Shown here piece by piece: positions 1-5,672 of a stretch of DNA of 8,672 nucleotides. A program made the translations under genes and the position numbers. The notes beneath the pieces are model-generated. The model had not been told where the DNA came from. It saw only the letters and a list, made by a program, of their open reading frames with translations, and made no database searches. The DNA is from Candidatus Omnitrophota bacterium (GTDB taxonomy: Bacteria; Omnitrophota; Gorgyraeia; Zapsychrales; Zapsychraceae), in the NCBI GenBank assembly GCA_018399915.1, contig JAGYNW010000076.1, positions 1 to 8,672 of the forward strand, read 5' to 3'. Every line of letters starts with the position of its first letter. The stretch's first letter is position 1.

Positions 1-1668
1 CAAAAGCCCACCGTCCATAACCTTGACATCCGTGAACCCTTTTGATTTTAAGATCAGGGCAGCCTCATAACCCCGCAAGGATAACTTGCAAAAGGTTATG
101 ATCTCTTTGCCCCTGGGTAAACGTTCGTATTCCTCTCGCAACTTTCCGAGTGGTATGCAGACTGAGCCTGACAGATGCATGGATTCATACTCCTTTAGGG
201 ATCGTACATCCAACAAAACGATTGCCTCTTTTCTGTCAATTTTTGCTTTAACGTCTTGCGGCGACACTCCCTCAAGATAACCATCAAGCTTATTACGCGC
301 GATATTCGCCGCAGTAATCAAATTATCCATAGCCGGCGCAAACGGCGGAGCATAGGCCAGATCTAATTCTGCTATCATATCAACCGTCATGCCTGCGGTT
401 ATTGCCGTAGCTGCCGTATCAATGCGCTTATCAACGCCTCCTGGACCTATGACCTGCACACCCAAGAGTCTCCGGCTCTTTTGGTCCACGACTAATTTCA
501 TAAAGATCGGCTTAGCGGCTGGATAATAATGGGCTTTGTCCGGCGCCGGGCTTAAAACCGTCAGGACCTCATATCCATTGGCACATGCTTGCTTTTCAGT
601 CAAACCGGTTGAGCCAACAGCATAATCAAAAATCTTACATATATTTGTACCCAACACACCTCTCCAGCGGTCCGGTCTTTCACAAATATTATTAGCAACA
701 ACGCGGCCCTGTTTGTTCGCCGTTGAACCCAAAGGCACATAGCACGGTTTTCCCGTTATCCTGTGTGTGTTTTGCACACAATCCCCGGCAGCATAAATAT
801 CCGGATCAGAAATCTGGAGTTTTTCATTGACTTTAATTCCACCCAGATCGCCAATTTCCAAACCGGCCTTATGTGCAAGCTGACTGTTAGGTCTGACCCC
901 GGTCGCAATAAGCACGACATCAGCATCAAAAATCTTTCCGTCTTGCGTGATGACACTTTCCACCCGGCTCTTACCGGATAACCGGGTTACGGTTGTATCC
1001 GTGGCTATCCGGACACCTTTGTCTTCCATATAACGGCTTATCAGCAAGGACATATCCTCATCCAGTGATGGTAATAACTGCGGCAATTTCTCGATCAGAC
1101 AAACCTGCAACCCACGCGCATGAAAAGATTCTGCCATTTCCGCGCCGATAAGCCCTCCACCGATAATCGCAACTTTCCGCACATCCCCCGATTCAAGCAC
1201 CGACATAATGGCTTCCGCATCCTCGACTTTATTTAAATTAAAAACATTTAACAGATCAATGCCTTCAAAAGGAGGATTGGTAGGTGTAGCGCCGGTAGCC
1301 AACACCAAATAATCATAAGCCATATCTTCTTGCTGATTGGTCCGGAGCGATCTTATTGTAACGGTTTTTTCTTTCCTGTTAATACGCATGGCTTGCGTAC
1401 GGTTGCAGACTTGAATATTTTTCACATTATGAAAAAATTCCGCATCACGCACAGCCCCGGAAGGGGTATTCATCAACTCTCCCCTTTCTTTTATAACCCC
1501 GGAAATATAATAAGGTAACCCACAGCCGGCATAAGACAGAAACTCACCTTTTTCAATCAAGGTAATTTCCATGTCAGGACAAAGACGGGCAATACGCGAA
1601 CCGGTTTTCGGACCGGCGGCAACACCGCCAATGATCACGACCTTTGATTCTTTATCACCTGAAGACAT
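1..1668 (-). CDS. CoA-disulfide/persulfide reductase fused to a rhodanese domain (3' end outside window)
   Basis: The frame is open for 556 codons from ATG 1668 to the left edge with no stop, so the C-terminus is missing. The start follows AAAGGAC at a 5-6 base spacing. The protein opens with the FAD-binding GGVAAGPK motif (residues 14-21). Next comes the CoA-disulfide-reductase active site SYAGCGLPY, with Cys49 as the redox cysteine. A second nucleotide-binding glycine motif, GGGLIGAE, lies near residue 170, and the FAD motif YAAGDC has its Asp at 296. A dimerisation domain and then a rhodanese domain (about 460-556) follow, the latter with active-site loop CKLSLRG (Cys527). This architecture matches CoADR-Rhd and NADH-dependent persulfide reductases, cytoplasmic flavoproteins that reduce CoA disulfide, CoA persulfide or polysulfide with NAD(P)H. 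The sequence stops just after VMDGG, typical of the end of a rhodanese fold, so probably only 10-20 residues are missing. It is the last visible gene of the regulator-thioredoxin operon. The exact substrate is inferred. Confidence 0.93.
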   Translation of the reverse strand, partial: MSSGDKESKVVIIGGVAAGPKTGSRIARLCPDMEITLIEKGEFLSYAGCGLPYYISGVIKERGELMNTPSGAVRDAEFFHNVKNIQVCNRTQAMRINRKEKTVTIRSLRTNQQEDMAYDYLVLATGATPTNPPFEGIDLLNVFNLNKVEDAEAIMSVLESGDVRKVAIIGGGLIGAEMAESFHARGLQVCLIEKLPQLLPSLDEDMSLLISRYMEDKGVRIATDTTVTRLSGKSRVESVITQDGKIFDADVVLIATGVRPNSQLAHKAGLEIGDLGGIKVNEKLQISDPDIYAAGDCVQNTHRITGKPCYVPLGSTANKQGRVVANNICERPDRWRGVLGTNICKIFDYAVGSTGLTEKQACANGYEVLTVLSPAPDKAHYYPAAKPIFMKLVVDQKSRRLLGVQVIGPGGVDKRIDTAATAITAGMTVDMIAELDLAYAPPFAPAMDNLITAANIARNKLDGYLEGVSPQDVKAKIDRKEAIVLLDVRSLKEYESMHLSGSVCIPLGKLREEYERLPRGKEIITFCKLSLRGYEAALILKSKGFTDVKVMDGGLL

Positions 1669-1706
1669 AATGTCCTTTCTATCCTATTACTGATTTTTGT
1701 CACGGA

Positions 1707-1865
1707 TCAACTGACTGACGAAAAAACAAAGCCCATAAAGGCTCCATAAAGGGCCCCTCTGACAGGTGTGCTTGTCAACGGACATGTGCCGGTAACGCAT
1801 TTACCGTAATAGCCGATGATACTACCCAAAACAGCGCCGATAACGACACCCATTATAATTCGCAT
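1707..1865 (-). CDS. Small two-helix membrane protein, DUF6132-like
   Basis: This 52-residue gene runs from ATG 1865 to TGA 1707-1709. The start is preceded by AGAGGA (1872-1877) at a 6-base spacing; an upstream in-frame ATG at 1883 lacks such a site. The protein has a hydrophobic, glycine-rich helix (about residues 3-20, GVVIGAVLGSIIG), a short polar loop GKCVTGTCPLTSTP with Cys23 and Cys28, and a second hydrophobic helix (about 37-50). I recognise the helix / C-x4-C-P / helix layout as that of the DUF6132 family of small membrane proteins of unknown function. It lies between thioredoxin and the persulfide-reductase gene, with gaps of 49 and 38 bases, so co-transcription is very likely. A role in sulfur transport or in a thiol relay with thioredoxin is inference from context only. 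Confidence 0.82.
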   Translation of the reverse strand: MRIIMGVVIGAVLGSIIGYYGKCVTGTCPLTSTPVRGALYGAFMGFVFSSVS

Positions 1866-1914
1866 GAATGTTCCTCTTTTCATAATATTGTAACGTTTTC
1901 TCTTTTTTAATCAA
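1866..1914 (-). other. Intergenic spacer between thioredoxin and the small membrane protein gene
   Basis: This is a short AT-rich spacer. An A/T-only inverted repeat, TTTAAT-TG-ATTAAA on the minus strand (1906-1919), overlaps the thioredoxin stop codon. It has no GC stem and is not followed by a clean T run, so I do not read it as a terminator. I see no convincing promoter here, which supports read-through transcription. Confidence 0.4.
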
Positions 1915-2232
1915 TTAAAGATTGCGGTCAATCATTGCCACAATCTCTTCTTTGGGAATCGCGCCTACTACCGTATCCACACTTTTTCCATCCTTGAATA
2001 TGGATATCGTTGGAATACTCATGATCCCGTATTGGGACGCGATTGTCGCGGCTTCATCAACATTCAATTTACAGACTTTAACCTTTCCTTCATATTCTTT
2101 AGATAATTGCTCAATAACCGGCCCTACCGCGCGGCAAGGTCCACACCAGGGAGCCCAGAAATCCACCAGGCAGGGAAGGTCGGCCTTAATAACCTCTGAT
2201 TCAAAATTTTGTTCATTTAACACAGTTTCCAT
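1915..2232 (-). CDS. trxA: Thioredoxin
   Basis: This is a 105-residue protein of full thioredoxin length. The canonical active site FWAPWCGPC lies at residues 25-33, with the redox cysteines at 30 and 33. The cis-proline segment SIPTISIFKDG lies near residues 72-82, and a buried Asp in LVDFWAP is present. There is no signal peptide, so it is cytoplasmic. Thioredoxin cycles between dithiol and disulfide and reduces protein disulfides, and also persulfides, using electrons from thioredoxin reductase; no such reductase gene is visible in this window. The ATG at 2232 follows AAAGGAGAC at a 5-base spacing. It sits 60 bases downstream of the ArsR-type regulator and upstream of the DUF6132-like and CoADR-rhodanese genes, suggesting a dedicated redox partner rather than necessarily the housekeeping copy. 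A degenerate copy of the regulator's palindrome lies in its leader. Confidence 0.97.
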   Translation of the reverse strand: METVLNEQNFESEVIKADLPCLVDFWAPWCGPCRAVGPVIEQLSKEYEGKVKVCKLNVDEAATIASQYGIMSIPTISIFKDGKSVDTVVGAIPKEEIVAMIDRNL

Positions 2233-2253
2233 TAATGTCTCCTTTGTTTAATC

Positions 2254-2271
2254 GTATTATTAGAATATTCA
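2254..2271 (-). promoter_or_regulatory. Degenerate second copy of the arsR operator, in the thioredoxin leader
   Basis: On the plus strand this reads GTATTATTAGAATATTCA and matches the upstream palindrome GTATTATCAGGATAATAC at 13 of 18 positions. The left arm, including the three flanking bases (ATCGTATTAT), is identical over 10 bases. On the minus strand the similarity runs on loosely towards the Shine-Dalgarno sequence (ATAATACGAT, then an A-rich stretch, then AGGAG). A weak -35-like TTGTTT lies upstream, so an internal promoter is possible. Regulator binding is inferred from the repeat, not shown. Confidence 0.5.
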
Positions 2272-2292
2272 GATGCATAAAAACAAAAAAAA

Positions 2293-2553
2293 TTAATCTT
2301 TTAATACCTCCAGGATACATCGCACTTTTGGGTCGACTACACGGTAACAGGTCTTAACCCCTTCTTTTCGGGAAACAACAATTCCCAAATTTTTGAGTAT
2401 TCCCAAATGCTGTGATGTCGTGGATTGGGGGATTTTTAATACATCCATGATTTTATTAACATTGCATTCATTCTTCATCAAGCCCTGAACAATACGCAAA
2501 CGGATGGGATGCCCTAAGGCCTTTAAAAGATTACTGCAGTGTAAATAATCCAT
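2293..2553 (-). CDS. ArsR-family winged-helix transcriptional regulator, possible thiol/persulfide sensor
   Basis: I chose ATG 2553, giving 86 residues, because GAGGAG (2563-2568) precedes it by 9 bases and the promoter of the gene lies just upstream. A longer reading from 2622 would translate through the promoter. The protein shows the ArsR/SmtB layout: the opening helix with KALGHPIRLRIVQGL (residues 11-25), the recognition helix IPQSTTSQHLGILKNLGIV (41-59), and the wing up to CYRVVDP. Four cysteines occur, at 6, 30, 69 and 79. Cys30, in NECNV, lies where metalloregulators of this family have ELCV. Cys79 is in the last helix, broadly where persulfide sensors such as SqrR/BigR keep a redox cysteine. 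No full ArsR metal box is seen. With thioredoxin and a persulfide reductase downstream, sensing of sulfane sulfur or redox state is plausible, but the inducer is unknown. The protein is short for the family, with almost no C-terminal extension. Confidence 0.9.
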   Translation of the reverse strand: MDYLHCSNLLKALGHPIRLRIVQGLMKNECNVNKIMDVLKIPQSTTSQHLGILKNLGIVVSRKEGVKTCYRVVDPKVRCILEVLKD

Positions 2554-2575
2554 GACAAATATCTCCTCATTTATC

Positions 2576-2593
2576 GTATTATCAGGATAATAC
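2576..2593 (-). promoter_or_regulatory. 18-bp perfect palindromic operator overlapping the arsR -10 box
   Basis: GTATTATC-AG-GATAATAC is a perfect inverted repeat with 8-base arms and a 2-base centre. It contains the -10 hexamer of the arsR promoter and ends close to the expected transcription start. ArsR-family dimers commonly repress by occupying such sites, so this is the best candidate for the autoregulatory operator. Confidence 0.72.
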
Positions 2594-2615
2594 AATAAAT
2601 AATGTCTTTTGTCAA
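2587..2615 (-). promoter_or_regulatory. Sigma70-type promoter of the arsR-trxA operon
   Basis: On the minus strand, TTGACA (2610-2615) is separated by exactly 17 bases from TATTAT (2587-2592). The predicted start is near 2580, giving a leader of about 27 bases that includes the GAGGAG ribosome binding site. The -35 box is a perfect consensus and the -10 matches 5 of 6. Confidence 0.85.
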
Positions 2616-2659
2616 GCCTCATAAAAAATGGTCATTTATTTCTGTTATTTTTCTGCCTG

Positions 2660-2668
2660 TGATATAAT
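2660..2668 (+). promoter_or_regulatory. Extended -10 promoter of the carbonic-anhydrase-like gene
   Basis: TGATATAAT combines a perfect TATAAT (2663-2668) with the TGn extension. No good -35 hexamer is found about 17 bases upstream (TTCTGT at 2640-2645), which is normal for extended -10 promoters. The expected start is near 2675, about 32 bases before ATG 2707. Confidence 0.65.
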
Positions 2669-2706
2669 GCCGCAAAGACTCAAACCGTTTGCCCCGAGAG
2701 GACGAT

Positions 2707-3096
2707 ATGAATCAATTCTGCACTGCCATCACATGTATGGATGGGCGTATTCAGATCCCGGTTATCCATTATCTAAAAAAACACTTTGATGCCGCTTACG
2801 TAGACACCATCACAGAACCAGGACCCAACTGCATTCTTGGGTTACAAAAAGAACCTGAAAAGGTTAAATCTATTCTGGAAAGGGTAAAAATTTCCGTCGA
2901 TGTTCACAAATCCTCAGGGATAGCGATCATCGGTCATGAAGACTGTGCCGGCAATCCCGCATCCGAAGAAGAACAATCCTGTCACATCCGGTCGGCGCAA
3001 CAAACGCTACGGCAACATTATCCGGGCATTCCAATCCTTGGACTATGGATAAATCTTGATGGAAAAATAAAAGAAGTGCCGCGTGAGCAACCCTAA
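2707..3096 (+). CDS. Small beta-carbonic-anhydrase-like protein
   Basis: I chose ATG 2707 (129 residues) because GAGAGGA (2696-2702) lies immediately upstream; the TTG at 2689 would place that site inside the coding region. The protein keeps the beta-carbonic-anhydrase signature in compact form. Cys10, Asp12 and Arg14 in CMDGR, and His77 and Cys80 in GHEDC, match the C-x-D-x-R and H-x2-C zinc ligands and catalytic dyad. At about 129 residues it is much shorter than classical beta enzymes (around 200) and resembles the short 'putative carbonic anhydrase' group (Pro_CA_2-like). The expected reaction is CO2 hydration to bicarbonate in the cytoplasm, but activity of this short group is not assured. 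It is divergent from the arsR operon, with 153 bases between the two start codons, and converges on the RNA helicase with a 4-base overlap at the stops. It seems to be a single-gene unit. Confidence 0.82.
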   Translation: MNQFCTAITCMDGRIQIPVIHYLKKHFDAAYVDTITEPGPNCILGLQKEPEKVKSILERVKISVDVHKSSGIAIIGHEDCAGNPASEEEQSCHIRSAQQTLRQHYPGIPILGLWINLDGKIKEVPREQP

Positions 3097-4664
3097 CGCT
3101 CTTTTTTCGCTTTGGTCACATAAAAGTCGTTCTTATGCTTACGCTTTTTAAAAAAGGAAAGAACTACCTCGGCCTCATGAAACGGCAGAGTGATAAAGGA
3201 GAACTTTTCCAGGACACGTACATCCCTGATCAAACGGCTTGAAAAACCGCATTTCTTCTCGATCAGACTGACCAATTTTTTAGGCGATAATCCATCTTTT
3301 TTTCCCTGCTGAATAAAAAGCCTGGTTTTGCCCTTTGTGTCGACTTTGACATCTCGAATAGGCGCATAATTTGCCTCATGCAGTTCATCTTCAAACACAT
3401 ATTCCACTAAGGCCGCGACGATATCCTCCGGCGCATTGTCTTTGAGAAGCTCCGCAGACAAGGCATAACATTCTAAAGACGGTTGTGAACTGATGATCTC
3501 CTGGACGGTTGCTTTCATGCGCAGACGCTTGACCGCAATAATCTCTTTAACCTTAGGGATTTTGGCTTTGCGAATATCAGTCTTTATAATGCGTTTGATA
3601 AACTGCAATTTTTTATATTCTTCCGGAGTCACAAAAGTAATGGCATTACCTTCTTTCCCCGCCCGGCCGGTCCTCCCTATCCGATGCACATAGGCCTCTG
3701 GGCCCTGTGGTAACGAGAAATTGATCACATGGGTCAAATCCTGCACATCGATGCCCCTGGCCGCCACATCAGTTGCGACAAGAATATTGATCGCGCGCTT
3801 TTTAAAACGGTTGAGTATCTTTTCCCTTGAGGACTGGGCTATATCGCCGTTTAAGGCCTCCGCATCATACCCGCGCTCAGATAAATGTCTAGCTACAGTA
3901 TCCGTATCAATCTTGGTCCGGCAAAACACCAAGCCGTAAAAATCTTCTTCCACATCAATAATCCGGCAAAGGGCTTCAAACTTGTCATTTTGTGACACCT
4001 CAAAATAGATCTGATCAATACTGGCTACTGTCAGATCTTCTTTGTCAGCCCTGATAAGCTGATATTTTTGCATGTATTGATCTGCAATCTTCTGAATGGG
4101 TTTAGGCATGGTAGCGGAAAACATCAGCGTTCGCTTGCTCTTCTGGGTTGATTTCATGATCTGGGCGACATCCTCGATAAATCCCATGTTCAACATCTCA
4201 TCAGCCTCATCCAAGACCAGATAATCGATCTTTTCCAAGCGCAAAGATCTTCGATTCAAATGGTCCAGAACGCGCCCCGGTGTTCCTACTACGATATCCA
4301 CACCTTGCTTAAGACTACGCAATTGCTGGGACATGGATTGCCCGCCATAAATAGGCGTAACACGAACCTTCTTATCCCCACGCAGGGAAAATATCTCTTC
4401 GGATACCTGAATGGCTAATTCCCGGGTCGGCGTGAGTACGATCGCCTGTACATGGGTTGCGTTTTCTTTTAAAGACTCCAGGATGGGGATCCCGAATGCT
4501 GCGGTCTTACCTGTGCCTGTCTGCGCCTGCGCGATAACATCCTGTGTGCCTTGCATCAAAAATGGAATAACCTTTTCCTGTATTGATGTAGGCTGTTCAA
4601 AACCTTTCTGTTTAAGAACTTTAAGAATCCGCGCCGATAACCCTAACTCTTCAAACCTTTTCAT
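3093..4664 (-). CDS. deaD: DEAD-box ATP-dependent RNA helicase with DbpA-type RNA-binding domain (DeaD/CsdA type)
   Basis: This 523-residue protein carries all the DEAD-box motifs in order. These are the Q motif (F4 and PTSIQ at 25-29), motif I AQTGTGKT (47-54), PTRELA (79-84), TPGR (128-131), DEAD (152-155), SAT (183-185), ATDVAARGID (297-306) and HRIGRTGR (327-334). The C-terminal region has a linker, then a DbpA/CsdA-type RNA-binding fold (about 447-505, starting TRLFIQQGKKDGLS), then a lysine-rich tail. This domain order is typical of DeaD/CsdA helicases, which unwind RNA duplexes with ATP during ribosome large-subunit assembly and mRNA turnover, often under cold conditions. E. coli DeaD is longer because of extra C-terminal extensions. 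ATG 4664 follows GAAGG at about 6 bases. The gene has its own promoter and a leader hairpin, so it looks monocistronic. The assignment to deaD rather than another DbpA-domain helicase is by architecture. Confidence 0.93.
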   Translation of the reverse strand: MKRFEELGLSARILKVLKQKGFEQPTSIQEKVIPFLMQGTQDVIAQAQTGTGKTAAFGIPILESLKENATHVQAIVLTPTRELAIQVSEEIFSLRGDKKVRVTPIYGGQSMSQQLRSLKQGVDIVVGTPGRVLDHLNRRSLRLEKIDYLVLDEADEMLNMGFIEDVAQIMKSTQKSKRTLMFSATMPKPIQKIADQYMQKYQLIRADKEDLTVASIDQIYFEVSQNDKFEALCRIIDVEEDFYGLVFCRTKIDTDTVARHLSERGYDAEALNGDIAQSSREKILNRFKKRAINILVATDVAARGIDVQDLTHVINFSLPQGPEAYVHRIGRTGRAGKEGNAITFVTPEEYKKLQFIKRIIKTDIRKAKIPKVKEIIAVKRLRMKATVQEIISSQPSLECYALSAELLKDNAPEDIVAALVEYVFEDELHEANYAPIRDVKVDTKGKTRLFIQQGKKDGLSPKKLVSLIEKKCGFSSRLIRDVRVLEKFSFITLPFHEAEVVLSFFKKRKHKNDFYVTKAKKER

Positions 4665-4689
4665 CTAAACCTTCTTTCGTAATTGAGAA

Positions 4690-4710
4690 CAGGCTCTCTT
4701 CGAGTGCCTG
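4690..4710 (-). other. Hairpin in the helicase mRNA leader
   Basis: The minus strand reads CAGGC-A-CTC-GAA-GAG-A-GCCTG. This gives a 5-bp stem, an A/A mismatch, 3 more pairs and a 3-base loop. It lies between the predicted transcription start and the ribosome binding site, so it would be in the 5' leader of the helicase mRNA. No U run follows, so it is not a terminator. A role in stability or temperature control is inference. Confidence 0.5.
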
Positions 4711-4725
4711 AAGTAAATAAATATG

Positions 4726-4740
4726 TTGCTATTGTAGCAA
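4726..4740. repeat. Inverted repeat covering the helicase -10 box
   Basis: TTGCTA-TTG-TAGCAA is a perfect inverted repeat with 6-base arms. It spans the predicted -10 hexamer of the helicase promoter and could be an operator. No known binding protein can be named. Confidence 0.45.
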
Positions 4741-4758
4741 GGAACGCCCTGTTTGCAA
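4731..4758 (-). promoter_or_regulatory. deaD: Predicted sigma70-type promoter of the RNA helicase
   Basis: On the minus strand, TTGCAA (4753-4758) is followed after 16 bases by TACAAT (4731-4736). The predicted start near 4724 gives a leader of about 60 bases. The -10 matches 5 of 6 and the -35 matches 4 of 6. Confidence 0.6.
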
Positions 4759-4788
4759 GTGATCTTTCTTACCCCTGGAATTTTTTCC

Positions 4789-4812
4789 GAATTAATGCTA
4801 GGCTATTAATTC
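4789..4812. repeat. 24-base inverted repeat in the divergent helicase/PfpI intergenic region
   Basis: GAATTAAT and ATTAATTC form perfect 8-base arms around an 8-base centre. It lies upstream of both divergent genes, between the helicase promoter and the PfpI start. It may be an operator or a hairpin. I could not identify a convincing promoter for the PfpI gene nearby; TATTAA (4804-4809), overlapping the right arm, is a weak -10 candidate. Confidence 0.5.
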
Positions 4813-4901
4813 ACTTGCTGACCCTTAAAAAGAAAATAAACAATCATTGCAAGAAAGTAACCCAACCCATTTGACCAATGATGATCGGAGGAACATAAAA
4901 A

Positions 4902-5642
4902 ATGAATAAAAGGATTCTTATTGTTGCGACTAACCAAACCCATCTACCTGAAAGCAAAACCCCAACCGGCCTCTGGCTTAGCGAGCTTACCCATTTCTGG
5001 GATATTCTGACAATTGCGGGATATAAACTTGATATCACAAGCCCCAATGGAGGTAAAATCCCATTGGACCCGCGCAGCCTTTCCTGGCTGTCTATGGATC
5101 GTTCCACCAAAAAACGCTTCCAGGAGCGCACGTTTATGCAAAAACTCACTCGTTCAATCAAATTAAGCCAGATAAGCTGGCGTAAATATGACGCTGTTTA
5201 CTATACCGGTGGCCATGGTGCTATGGTGGATTTTCCTGAAAATGAATCTATTCAAATCATCAACCGCAAGATGTATGAAAATGAGAAAGTGGTTGCCTCG
5301 GTATGCCATGGATACTGCGCTTTTTTAAATTCCCGGTTGAGCAGCGGCAGACACCTTGTAGAAGGCAAGCTTTTAACAGGATTTTCCTGGATGGAAGAAC
5401 AATTGGCTGGCGTCAGCGCTAAAGTTCCGTACAATAGCCAGAAAGAGATAAAAAAACGGCAAGCTGTCTACCAAAAAGGCCTGCTGCCTTTTTGCTCTCA
5501 TGTCAAGATAGACGGACGTTTGATCACAGGCCAAAACCCGGCCTCGACCAAAGAAACAGCCCGTCAGGTACTGCGAAAACTCGAACAACAGAATGAGAAC
5601 GAAAAAGGCAAAAAACAAAAACGGCAAGGCCGCAGACATTAA
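4902..5642 (+). CDS. DJ-1/PfpI family protein, Hsp31-like (type 1 glutamine amidotransferase-like domain)
   Basis: This 246-residue cytoplasmic protein starts at ATG 4902 after CGGAGGA, with a spacing of about 9 bases. It has the fold markers of the DJ-1/PfpI superfamily, Hsp31-like branch: ILIVATN at the start, TGLWLSELTHFWDIL with the conserved acidic residue Glu28, SPNGGKIPLDPRS (47-59), YTGGHGAM (101-108), the nucleophile elbow VASVCHG with Cys135 and His136, and the C-terminal ITGQNPAS. Relatives are described as glyoxalase III, protein or nucleotide deglycases, or holding chaperones, and the sequence alone cannot choose among these. A second cysteine (Cys139) lies one turn after the nucleophile. 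The last 14 residues or so are strongly basic (lysine, arginine, glutamine), an unusual tail. It is divergent from the helicase and convergent with the transglutaminase-like gene, apparently a single-gene unit that might serve carbonyl or oxidative stress defence. Confidence 0.9.
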   Translation: MNKRILIVATNQTHLPESKTPTGLWLSELTHFWDILTIAGYKLDITSPNGGKIPLDPRSLSWLSMDRSTKKRFQERTFMQKLTRSIKLSQISWRKYDAVYYTGGHGAMVDFPENESIQIINRKMYENEKVVASVCHGYCAFLNSRLSSGRHLVEGKLLTGFSWMEEQLAGVSAKVPYNSQKEIKKRQAVYQKGLLPFCSHVKIDGRLITGQNPASTKETARQVLRKLEQQNENEKGKKQKRQGRRH

Positions 5643-5672
5643 AAAAGCTTAAAACAAAAGTTATTCTTATGC

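Noticed and set aside
763..981. Plus- and minus-strand open frames inside the reductase gene (also 86-280, 756-956, 1330-1518)
   Set aside because: They are shadows of the long minus-strand reductase frame, whose motifs are unmistakable.
1906..1919. AT-only inverted repeat after the thioredoxin gene as a terminator
   Set aside because: No GC pairs in the stem and no T run directly after it.
2554..2622. N-terminal extension of the ArsR regulator from an upstream start
   Set aside because: It would translate the promoter and operator; ATG 2553 has a strong ribosome binding site and begins the conserved domain.
2689..2706. TTG start of the carbonic-anhydrase-like gene
   Set aside because: The GAGAGGA ribosome binding site lies inside this stretch and serves ATG 2707.
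4683..4874. 63-codon plus-strand open frame in the helicase/PfpI intergenic space
   Set aside because: Non-ATG start, no ribosome binding site, no recognisable protein, and it covers the helicase promoter and palindromes.
5643..5672. Bidirectional terminator between the PfpI and transglutaminase-like genes
   Set aside because: The 30-base spacer is A-rich but has no stem-loop beyond AAGCTT.
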